A DNA stretch of 5,798 nt from an uncultured bacterium. GTDB lineage: Bacteria; Cloacimonadota; Cloacimonadia; Cloacimonadales; Cloacimonadaceae. The notes under the pieces are model-generated. The model saw only the letters and a program-made list of their open reading frames with translations. It did no database searches and had not been told where the DNA came from. The stretch covers positions 1 to 5,798 of the forward strand of contig CALDSN010000105.1 in assembly GCA_937924555.1 (NCBI GenBank), in the 5' to 3' direction. Each line of letters opens with the position of its first letter. The stretch's first letter is position 1. Both the position numbers and the translations under genes were made by a program. Shown here piece by piece: positions 1 to 5,798 of this stretch.

Positions 1-47
1 GACCACCGAGATCTACACTCTTTCCCTACACGACGCTCTTCCGATCT
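1..47 (+). other. Illumina P5/TruSeq universal adapter sequence (contamination)
   Basis: These bases match the 3' 47 nt of the 58-nt Illumina universal adapter (P5 plus read 1 primer site), as I know it. The match runs from GACCACCGAGATC through ACACTCTTTCCC to the terminal GCTCTTCCGATCT. Genomic sequence begins at base 48, exactly where an insert would follow the ligation site. The segment is not biological and should be trimmed. It shows that the window starts at a contig end, and it explains why the first gene has no 5' part. Confidence 0.98.
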
Positions 48-48
48 G

Positions 49-387
49 ACAGAAGTGCTGTCCACCATAGATAAGCTGGATATGTTTTTTGTGGATAGTG
101 CCACCACAGCAAAGAGCAGCGTTCCCGGAGTGGCAGCAAAGCTGGGGCAAAAGACCTTGAAACGAGATGTATTCTTGGATGTGCCCGATGTCTCCGATGC
201 CACTATCATCAGTAAAATACAGGGTTTAGCTAAGTATAAGGGCAGGAATCAACCCATCGTGGTGATAACGCACTGCCACAACCGTGCCAAGCTGGAAGCC
301 CTGCACAAATTCATCACTCAGGTGACGGATATGGGAATCAAGCTGATACCTCCCTCCAAGGCAATTCGCAAGGTGTCGGTAAGTTAA
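49..387 (+). CDS. Divergent polysaccharide deacetylase (YibQ/DUF610-like), C-terminal fragment
   Basis: This is the 3' end of a gene cut by the contig edge. The reading frame is open from the adapter junction (first full codon at 49) to TAA at 385-387, giving 112 residues. A GTG at 55 lies in frame but is probably an internal valine, because homologous sequence continues upstream in this family. The fragment carries the family's C-terminal core: FFVDSATTAKSSVPGVAAKLG, then a KRDVFLD segment around residue 40, a helix, a strand PIVVITHCHNRAKLEAL (the position of the usual 'IGHP..T..AL' motif) and a final strand GIKLIPPSKAI. Known members are predicted NodB-like-fold proteins, usually exported and of unproven substrate; a role in envelope polysaccharide is inferred from the family name only. 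Any signal peptide would lie in the missing part. An intrinsic terminator follows about 30 bases downstream, so the gene ends its own transcription unit. The family call is fairly sure; activity cannot be judged from the fragment. Confidence 0.82.
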   Translation, partial: TEVLSTIDKLDMFFVDSATTAKSSVPGVAAKLGQKTLKRDVFLDVPDVSDATIISKIQGLAKYKGRNQPIVVITHCHNRAKLEALHKFITQVTDMGIKLIPPSKAIRKVSVS

Positions 388-419
388 AGTCTCTCCATAC
401 TCACTTTCAAAAATCTCAT

Positions 420-443
420 CAGGTGCTTTGGCACCTGTTTTCT
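420..443 (+). terminator. Rho-independent terminator after the deacetylase gene
   Basis: A perfect 7-bp stem CAGGTGC / GCACCTG (420-426 and 431-437) encloses the loop TTTG and is followed directly by TTTTCTTAT. It lies 32 bases after the deacetylase stop codon and separates that gene from the uvrA transcription unit. Confidence 0.85.
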
Positions 444-480
444 TATAGTTGATATTCCGGTGCATCTTCCCAATTGAAAA

Positions 481-546
481 TACGGTATCATAACGGTCTC
501 ATTACGGACAAAGAGCGTGATAAGTCCGTAATGATACCGTAATGAT
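481..546 (+). repeat. Intergenic palindromic repeat, copy A (iterated 11-nt units around a 14-nt spacer)
   Basis: The left arm consists of a partial unit TACGGTA (481-487) and two tandem 11-mers, TCATAACGGTC (488-498) and TCATTACGGAC (499-509). A 14-nt spacer AAAGAGCGTGATAA (510-523) follows. The right arm carries the same unit inverted: GTCCGTAATGA (524-534) and TACCGTAATGA (535-545). The inner units form a perfect 11-bp stem. The outer segments 481-491 and 531-541 are also perfectly complementary over 11 bases, so alternative foldings compete. The stem has no T-tract after it, so it does not look like an intrinsic terminator. Positions 486-546 align without gaps to 5712-5772 with 54 of 61 identities. 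The element lies between the upstream terminator and uvrA, so it may sit in the uvrA leader or next to its promoter. It resembles REP-type extragenic elements in style; I do not recognise a named family. Confidence 0.85.
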
Positions 547-636
547 CCCAAGAAGGAGGCATACGAAGCAAGAAGCTTGTATCTGCCTCTATATTTTGTT
601 TGACAGTTGGGCTAAGCCAAAAAAACTGCCTTGCAA

Positions 637-642
637 GAGGTG
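637..642 (+). promoter_or_regulatory. Ribosome binding site that decides the TTG start of uvrA
   Basis: GAGGTG at 637-642 lies within CAAGAGGTGG and fits the anti-Shine-Dalgarno end of 16S rRNA (part of AAGGAGGTGA). The GAGG core ends 6 bases before the TTG at 647. The upstream in-frame ATG (542) and TTG (596) have no comparable site at a usable distance. Confidence 0.7.
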
Positions 643-646
643 GAAC

Positions 647-3526
647 TTGAAGACGAAAATCATTATTAAAGGCGCACAAGAACATAACTTAAAGAACATA
701 GATTTAGAGATTCCCCGAAACAGTTTATCAGTATTCACGGGGGTGTCCGGATCAGGAAAATCATCCTTGGCATTCGATACCCTTTACGCAGAGGGACAGA
801 GGCGCTATGTGGAGTCACTTTCCGCCTATGCCCGTCAGTTCCTGGGGCAGATGGAGAAGCCCAAGGTGGATTACATTGAGGGGTTATCCCCGGCGATATC
901 CATTGAACAGAAGTCATCCAGCAAGAATCCCCGCTCCACGGTTGGCACTGTAACCGAGATTTATGACTATCTGCGAGTGCTGTTTGCCCGTATTGGAGAG
1001 CAGTATTGCTATAACTGCGGTGAGCCGGTGGGCTCGCAGACTGTGGACCAAATGGTGCAACACCTGTTGGAAAACCCGATGGGAACGAAGTTTCAGATTT
1101 TAGCACCATTGGTGCAAAACCGCAAAGGCGAGCACAAGGACGAGCTGGAAGAACTCCGGCAAGAAGGCTTTGTACGAGTTATGATTAATGGGGTGCTACG
1201 CAGTCTGGATGAAGAGATTGTCTTGGACAAGAAAAGTAAGCACAACATTGATGTAGTAATAGATAGAATCGTACTCAAAGAAGGTATCGAGAGCAGGTTG
1301 GCAGAGTCCCTGGAGCTTGCCATGAAGCTCACCGAGGGTGTGGTAAAGATAGACTACACGGAAGATGGGCGTGAGCAATTGCTATCAGCCCAGAATGCTT
1401 GTGCACACTGTAACATCAGCTTTGAAGAGCTATCTCCACAGAGCTTCTCCTTTAACAGTCCCTTGGGAGCTTGCCCGCTTTGTAACGGCTTGGGATACAA
1501 GCTGGAGTTCGATCCAGATTTGGTCGTGCCTAACCCAGAACTGAGTATAATGGAAGGTGCTGTTGCTCCATGGGGAAGGCTGGAGGCAAAACAGGATAGC
1601 TGGACTCTGAACGCTATCCGAAACTTGGCGAAGGCTTACGAATTCTCTCTGGAAAAGCCATGGTACCAGTTGCCGGAGATGATAAAGCAGTTACTGTTCT
1701 ATGGCTCCAAAGGTAAGAAGTTCAAGGTTGCCTGGCAGAACGATAGAGGAAGCGGGCAATTCATGATGAAGTATGAAGGGGTTATCCCTCAGCTCGAGCG
1801 GAGGATGCACGAGACAACCTCGGAGGATATGCGTAAGTATTACATGCAGTATATCAGCGATAAACCTTGCCCGGAGTGTGACGGTAAAAAGCTGAAGCCA
1901 TCATCACTTGCAGTGAGGATTGAGGGTAAGAATATTGGTGAAGTAACTGCCATGAGCATAGAGCAGGCGCATAAGTTCTTCAGTAGTATAAAGCTTTCAG
2001 GTAATAGATTATTGATTGCTGAAGAAGTGCTGAAGGAGATACGCAACCGCCTCGGTTTCCTGCTAAGTGTCGGGTTGCACTATCTTAGCCTCGATAGACG
2101 TTCACCAACTTTATCAGGAGGTGAAGCGCAACGGATTAGGCTTGCCAGTCAGATAGGCAGCCAGCTTGTGGGGGTGATGTATATCCTGGACGAGCCTAGC
2201 ATTGGACTGCACCAAAGAGATAATGCCAAACTGGTGCAAATGCTATTACAATTGCGAGATCTGGGTAATACCGTGATTGTGGTGGAGCACGATGAGGATA
2301 CCATGCGGTCAGCGGACATGATTGTGGACTTTGGTCCCAGGGCAGGAGTGTTTGGTGGGGAGATTGTGGCTCAGGGTAATATTGAGGAAATCCTGCGGCA
2401 TCCCCATTCCCTTACGGGGGCTTATCTATCAGGTCGTAAGAAAATACCTATCCCTGATATGCGGGTTAAAGCAGATGAGCGGGTGATACGCCTGCAGAAT
2501 GCAACCCACAACAATTTGAAGAATATTACTGTAGATATACCTATTGGGCTCTTTGTGTGTATCACGGGTGTTTCAGGCTCTGGGAAAAGCAGCCTCATAA
2601 ACCAAACCCTTTCCCCCTTCCTGCATAACAGCTTCTATCGCAGTACCCATAAAGTAGGCGCAGTTGAAGCTATAATAGGGATAGAGCATATAGATAAGAT
2701 TATCTCCATAGATCAGCAACCAATAGGCAGGACACCTCGTTCCAACCCCTGTACATACATCAAGCTATTTGACCCCATCCGCAACCTGTTTGCCGAGTTG
2801 CCTTCTGCCAAGATGCGGGGATATAAGCCGGGAAGGTTCTCCTTCAATGTAAAGGGGGGACGCTGCGAAGCATGTGAGGGAGCAGGCTTGAGGCAGATAG
2901 AGATGCACTTCATGGCAGATATCTATGTGACTTGCGAAGTGTGTAAGGGTAAACGATATAACCAGGAGACTCTCTCCATTCGCTATAAAGGCAAGAATAT
3001 TGCAGAGGTGCTGGATATGGATGTGCAGGAGGCTGTGGAGTTCTTTGATGCCATACCGTCTATCAAGCAGAAGCTGCAGACCTTGCATGAGGTGGGCTTG
3101 GACTATATAAAGCTGGGACAATCATCCACCACCCTATCAGGGGGTGAGGCGCAACGCATTAAGCTATCCAGAGAGCTTAGTAAAACCTCAACCGGAAAGA
3201 CCCTATACCTCTTGGACGAACCAACCACAGGCTTGCATTTTGACGACATCAATAAGCTCCTCGGTGTGCTTAAGAAACTGGTAGCGATGGGGAATACCGT
3301 TGTGGTTATTGAGCACAACTTGGATGTAATCAAGAGTGCTGATTGGGTGATAGACATGGGCCCCGAGGGTGGTGACGAAGGTGGTCAGGTGGTGGCAATC
3401 GGTACCCCTGAAGATATTATAAAGGCAGAGAACTCTGCCACGGGCTTCCACCTAAAACAGCATTACGAGCGAGAGCTTGCCGTTAACACGAAGGTCAAAA
3501 CCAAGAAGAAAGCTATTAGCAAATGA
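647..3526 (+). CDS. uvrA: UvrABC excinuclease subunit A
   Basis: UvrA is the cytoplasmic damage-recognition ATPase of nucleotide excision repair. As a dimer it loads UvrB at lesions before UvrC incises. From the TTG at 647 the protein has 959 residues (E. coli 940) and begins MKTKIIIKGAQEHNLKNI, the usual UvrA N-terminus. Visible features in order: Walker A GVSGSGKSS (32-40, Lys38); a UvrB-binding region around 120-245 with a CYNC pair at 121-124; zinc ligands Cys252/255/276/279; signature LSGGEAQR (489-496); Walker B ILDEP with Asp515-Glu516; second Walker A (641-649, Lys647); second zinc site Cys740/743/763/766; signature LSGGEAQR (830-837); LLDEPTTGLH with Asp857-Glu858. Every key residue is present. 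The C-terminus carries a short Lys-rich tail (about 949-959). An ATG at 542 would add 35 residues with no resemblance to the family and would start inside the palindromic repeat, so I reject it. No LexA box was evident in the leader. The stop codon overlaps the next gene by ATGA. Confidence 0.98.
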   Translation: MKTKIIIKGAQEHNLKNIDLEIPRNSLSVFTGVSGSGKSSLAFDTLYAEGQRRYVESLSAYARQFLGQMEKPKVDYIEGLSPAISIEQKSSSKNPRSTVGTVTEIYDYLRVLFARIGEQYCYNCGEPVGSQTVDQMVQHLLENPMGTKFQILAPLVQNRKGEHKDELEELRQEGFVRVMINGVLRSLDEEIVLDKKSKHNIDVVIDRIVLKEGIESRLAESLELAMKLTEGVVKIDYTEDGREQLLSAQNACAHCNISFEELSPQSFSFNSPLGACPLCNGLGYKLEFDPDLVVPNPELSIMEGAVAPWGRLEAKQDSWTLNAIRNLAKAYEFSLEKPWYQLPEMIKQLLFYGSKGKKFKVAWQNDRGSGQFMMKYEGVIPQLERRMHETTSEDMRKYYMQYISDKPCPECDGKKLKPSSLAVRIEGKNIGEVTAMSIEQAHKFFSSIKLSGNRLLIAEEVLKEIRNRLGFLLSVGLHYLSLDRRSPTLSGGEAQRIRLASQIGSQLVGVMYILDEPSIGLHQRDNAKLVQMLLQLRDLGNTVIVVEHDEDTMRSADMIVDFGPRAGVFGGEIVAQGNIEEILRHPHSLTGAYLSGRKKIPIPDMRVKADERVIRLQNATHNNLKNITVDIPIGLFVCITGVSGSGKSSLINQTLSPFLHNSFYRSTHKVGAVEAIIGIEHIDKIISIDQQPIGRTPRSNPCTYIKLFDPIRNLFAELPSAKMRGYKPGRFSFNVKGGRCEACEGAGLRQIEMHFMADIYVTCEVCKGKRYNQETLSIRYKGKNIAEVLDMDVQEAVEFFDAIPSIKQKLQTLHEVGLDYIKLGQSSTTLSGGEAQRIKLSRELSKTSTGKTLYLLDEPTTGLHFDDINKLLGVLKKLVAMGNTVVVIEHNLDVIKSADWVIDMGPEGGDEGGQVVAIGTPEDIIKAENSATGFHLKQHYERELAVNTKVKTKKKAISK

Positions 3527-5682
3527 GCAACTGCCGTTTCAGTTATTCCCCCCCAACCTCTGGTTACCACCAAGTAGGCTTGGCGGGGGACTTCTCCGAG
3601 TGGCAGATACTAGTGATGGAGAATATAGGCGGCAATTACGTGCTCAACTTGGATATTGCTCCCGGAATCTATGCCTATAAGTTTATCGTTGATGGCAATT
3701 GGATAGCTGATCCCAACTGTACTGAATGCGCAGAAGATCCCTTCGGCGGGGTTCATTCGTTACTGGTGGTTGAGGCAACCATCCAGGATAAGAATTGGGA
3801 TGATGTTCTTGGTCACAATGCTCACAGAAACCTAGAGAGTTATATCAAGTATTATCGTTATGCACGGGATTGTGTGGAACTGCGTTTTTCTTGGTATCCC
3901 AATATGATTGATAACATTACCCTAGTGTTAGAGGAGGCAGCTTTGCCAATGCAACGGGTCGGTAAGAACTCTCTTTATGAAGTCTTCTCGGTCTGTTTCA
4001 AGCCAAGATACAAACTGATACGCTATCACCTACAGCTACAAAGCGGAGTGAGTATATACCACTACAGCGCTGATGGTATTATTCAGCAGGATGCGGATAT
4101 CCAACCAATCGAACAGGATTTACAATCCTTACCCCTCTTTGAAATACCTGCATGGGTCGGCGAGAGTATTGTGTATCAGATATTCCCTGACAGGTTCTGT
4201 AACGGCAACCCCCAGCTTAATCCTGATTTTCATGAAAGGTATTATCAGGATTGTCGCACTGCTCCTCCAGAGGGGGAATTACTTCCAAGCAATCACGAAT
4301 ACTTTCACTTCGTCCATGATTGGAAGGATATAGCCGGTTTGAAGCAAAGTCCTTATCTTCCTGAAGGAAAGCCCGACTGGTGGTCATTTTATGGGGGTGA
4401 TATTGCCGGGGTGCTTTCCAAACTGGACTATTTGTGCGAACTGGGGATAAACCTGTTATATTTCAACCCCTTGTGGCAGGCAAAGTCCAACCATAAGTAT
4501 GATTCCGCCAACTTCATGACCATAGACCCCCATTTTGGCAGTGTTGAGGACATGAAGTCCTTTGTGCACGAAGCCAACAAGCGTGGTATCAGGATTATCC
4601 TCGATGTGGCTTTCAATCATACAGGTGAGACCTTTTGGGCATTCCGTGACTGTGTGCAAAAAGGCAGTGCATCGGAGTATTGGAACTGGTATGACTGGCA
4701 TAACTGGCCCCTTCCATCCCCACTACCGGAGGATTTTAAGCCCAAGGAATTCTATCAATGCTGGTGGGGAATCAAGGACATGCCCGATTTGAACTATGAC
4801 CTTTCCCGTCCGCACCCCGATGAAAATGCCATACGCGACATTAATGCCGCCACCCCCAATCTGCCCCTCGTGGAGCATATCTTGTTAGTCGTGCGATGGT
4901 GGTTGCTGGAGATTGGTATAGACGGCTTTCGGCTGGATGTCCCCGATGAAGTTCCATTCTGGTTCTGGGAGCTTTTCCGCCATGAAGTTAAGCGTTGCAA
5001 GCCCGATGCCTGGATTGTGGGTGAGATTTGGCACAATGCAGCTCAGTGGGTTAATGAGAAGTACTTCGATGCCGTGATGAACTATGCCTACTTCAAGAAT
5101 CCCGTTACCGAGTTCTATCTGCTGAGGCAGATTACCCAAGAAGAGTTCGTAAGCAAGATAGAGAGCGGGCTTAGCGTCTATCCCAATCACGCTTTGGCTG
5201 CCATGATGAATCTCCTGGGTAGCCATGATACCCTGCGTATCTTCGAGCTTGCCGAGGGGAATATTACCGCCCTCAAACAGGCAATTATCTTCCAGATGTG
5301 CTTCCCTGGTGTGCCACATATCTATTATGGTGACGAGATAGCCATGGCCGGTGGGGCTGACCCCGATAATCGCCGTCCCTTTGATTGGGACTGGGAAGAA
5401 CGCCCCGAAGCAAAGGAACTGAGGGATTGCTATCGGGAGTTGATTGCTCTGCGCAAAGCCAACGATGTGTTCACGATGGGTAGTTTTTCCTTTGCGCATA
5501 TTCAAGAGGGCTTACTGGCATTCTGCCGTACCTTAGGGGAGAGAAGTGCTTTGATAGTCCAGAATTTGAGCACTGAGCCTATGGGGTATTCACCACAATC
5601 AGGGATGCAGCTTGTTTATGGCTCTAAAGGCTTTAACAACGGTGTTTTGCAGGGCTTAAGCTCGCTTATATTCATCAGCTAA
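3523..5682 (+). CDS. GH13 alpha-amylase family enzyme (neopullulanase/cyclomaltodextrinase-like) with N-terminal glycogen-binding-type domain
   Basis: This 719-residue protein probably hydrolyses alpha-1,4 (perhaps also alpha-1,6) bonds in maltodextrins, cyclodextrins or glycogen in the cytoplasm; no signal peptide is visible. Domains: a CBM48/AMPK-type beta-sandwich at about 1-86 (AGDFSEW 21-27, YAYKFIVDGNW 50-60, DP 63-64); a second beta domain at about 95-205 resembling the CBM34 N-domain of neopullulanases (SYIKYYRYARD...IRYHLQL); the GH13 barrel from about 210 (VYQIFPDRF 217-225); and a short C-terminal beta domain from about 640. Conserved GH13 regions are intact: DVAFNH 361-366, GFRLD with nucleophile Asp472, GEIW with acid/base Glu501, SHD with Asp569, and MPDLN 420-424. 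MPDLN is, as I recall, the variant between the oligo-1,6-glucosidase (QPDLN) and neopullulanase (MPKLN) groups, so exact specificity is open. With two N-terminal domains it is longer than ordinary neopullulanases (roughly 580-600 residues). Its ATG overlaps the uvrA stop (ATGA) after a weak purine-rich site (AAGAAGAAAG), which suggests translational coupling. Confidence 0.93.
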   Translation: MSNCRFSYSPPTSGYHQVGLAGDFSEWQILVMENIGGNYVLNLDIAPGIYAYKFIVDGNWIADPNCTECAEDPFGGVHSLLVVEATIQDKNWDDVLGHNAHRNLESYIKYYRYARDCVELRFSWYPNMIDNITLVLEEAALPMQRVGKNSLYEVFSVCFKPRYKLIRYHLQLQSGVSIYHYSADGIIQQDADIQPIEQDLQSLPLFEIPAWVGESIVYQIFPDRFCNGNPQLNPDFHERYYQDCRTAPPEGELLPSNHEYFHFVHDWKDIAGLKQSPYLPEGKPDWWSFYGGDIAGVLSKLDYLCELGINLLYFNPLWQAKSNHKYDSANFMTIDPHFGSVEDMKSFVHEANKRGIRIILDVAFNHTGETFWAFRDCVQKGSASEYWNWYDWHNWPLPSPLPEDFKPKEFYQCWWGIKDMPDLNYDLSRPHPDENAIRDINAATPNLPLVEHILLVVRWWLLEIGIDGFRLDVPDEVPFWFWELFRHEVKRCKPDAWIVGEIWHNAAQWVNEKYFDAVMNYAYFKNPVTEFYLLRQITQEEFVSKIESGLSVYPNHALAAMMNLLGSHDTLRIFELAEGNITALKQAIIFQMCFPGVPHIYYGDEIAMAGGADPDNRRPFDWDWEERPEAKELRDCYRELIALRKANDVFTMGSFSFAHIQEGLLAFCRTLGERSALIVQNLSTEPMGYSPQSGMQLVYGSKGFNNGVLQGLSSLIFIS

Positions 5683-5696
5683 GCCTACTTTCTTCC
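5653..5696 (+). terminator. Possible intrinsic terminator spanning the amylase stop codon
   Basis: GGCTTA plus GCT (5653-5662, with one bulged A) can pair with AGCTAAGCC (5677-5685) around a 14-nt loop. The stem is followed by TACTTTCTTCCCT. The 9-bp bulged stem and interrupted T-tract make this a weak candidate, and it overlaps the end of the coding region including the TAA. No better terminator is visible before the window ends. Confidence 0.35.
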
Positions 5697-5711
5697 CTGC
5701 TGTCACTACGC

Positions 5712-5772
5712 TATCATTACGGACTCATTGCGGACAAAGAGCGCATTAAGTCCGTAATGATACCGTAACGAT
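5712..5772 (+). repeat. Intergenic palindromic repeat, copy B
   Basis: This is the second copy of the element at 481-546, in the same orientation, 29 bases after the amylase stop codon. Tandem 11-mers TCATTACGGAC (5714-5724) and TCATTGCGGAC (5725-5735) precede the 14-nt spacer AAAGAGCGCATTAA (5736-5749). Inverted units GTCCGTAATGA (5750-5760) and TACCGTAACGA (5761-5771) follow. The outer left segment 5712-5724 is perfectly complementary to 5750-5762 (13 bp). The inner left unit pairs with the same right unit through one G-U wobble. Three of the seven differences from copy A are clustered in the spacer (TGA versus CAT), and the 8-nt AAAGAGCG is unchanged. Confidence 0.85.
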
Positions 5773-5798
5773 TACAGTGACGAAGCACTCAGAATGTG
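5773..5798. repeat. Possible extension of the dispersed repeat at the window edge
   Basis: The bases after copy B include GTGACGAAGCACTCAGAATG. The 8-mer ACGAAGCA (5780-5787) also occurs just after copy A at 563-570, 9 bases further from the palindrome. The reverse complement reads CATTCTGAGTGCTTCGTCAC, which resembles in style the 'CATTCTGAG...CTTCGTCAC' dispersed repeats I recall from several environmental bacterial genomes. The element is cut by the window end, so its extent is unknown. Confidence 0.3.

Noticed and set aside
481..546. CRISPR array or intrinsic terminator reading of the palindromic repeat
   Set aside because: There are no regularly spaced direct repeats with unique spacers, and no T-tract after the stem. 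The two copies lie over 5 kb apart.
553..559. Perfect AAGGAGG Shine-Dalgarno sequence
   Set aside because: No ATG, GTG or TTG lies 5-12 bases downstream. The nearest TTG (577) is 17 bases away and out of frame with uvrA.
600..628. TTGACA at 600-605 as a -35 box of a uvrA promoter
   Set aside because: The sequence 17-18 bases downstream is AAACTG/AACTGC, nothing like a -10 box, and transcription would start at about the ribosome binding site.
604..628. Hairpin in the uvrA leader (CAGTT/AACTG outer, GGC/GCC inner)
   Set aside because: The stem is short and interrupted, with an A-run and no T-tract. It is not convincing as an attenuator or riboswitch without comparative support.
542..646. Extra N-terminal domain of UvrA, or a small upstream peptide
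   Set aside because: The 35 codons partly derive from the repeat arm, resemble no domain, and lack a ribosome binding site at the ATG.
4885..5505. 206-codon open frame on the minus strand inside the amylase gene
   Set aside because: It lies antisense to the conserved GH13 barrel, shows no recognisable domain and has the look of a shadow frame.

Overview
The window is a fragment of a bacterial chromosome of moderate GC content, and it begins with a technical artefact: the first 47 bases are Illumina adapter. It is therefore very probably the end of a short-read assembly contig, perhaps from a metagenome or single cell. I cannot name the organism with confidence. The UvrA protein is close to the canonical bacterial form. 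The combination of a cytoplasmic alpha-glucan hydrolase, a divergent polysaccharide deacetylase and iterated 'CCGTAATGA' intergenic repeats makes me think of an uncultured anaerobe, possibly Cloacimonadota or a relative in the FCB group. That is an impression, not something the sequence proves.

Layout, all genes on the + strand: (1) adapter, 1-47; (2) the last 112 codons of a divergent polysaccharide deacetylase (YibQ-like), 49-387, followed by a good intrinsic terminator at 420-443; (3) an intergenic palindromic repeat built from 11-nt units, about 481-546; (4) uvrA, whose real start is most likely the TTG at 647 and not the upstream ATG at 542, ending at 3526; (5) a 719-residue GH13 alpha-amylase-family enzyme, 3523-5682, which overlaps uvrA by ATGA; (6) a possible weak terminator spanning its stop codon, then a second copy of the palindromic repeat at 5712-5772 and a short tail to the window end.

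The uvrA-amylase pair looks like a two-gene, translationally coupled transcription unit. It joins nucleotide excision repair to intracellular alpha-glucan degradation, with no obvious functional link. This unit is flanked on both sides, in the same orientation, by the same intergenic element. The two copies match at 54 of 61 ungapped positions. Each has tandem 11-mers of the form TCATTACGGAC on the left, a 14-nt spacer starting AAAGAGCG, and inverted 11-mers of the form GTCCGTAATGA on the right. This element is the least explained structure in the window and the best candidate for something undescribed. The protein-coding genes belong to known families.
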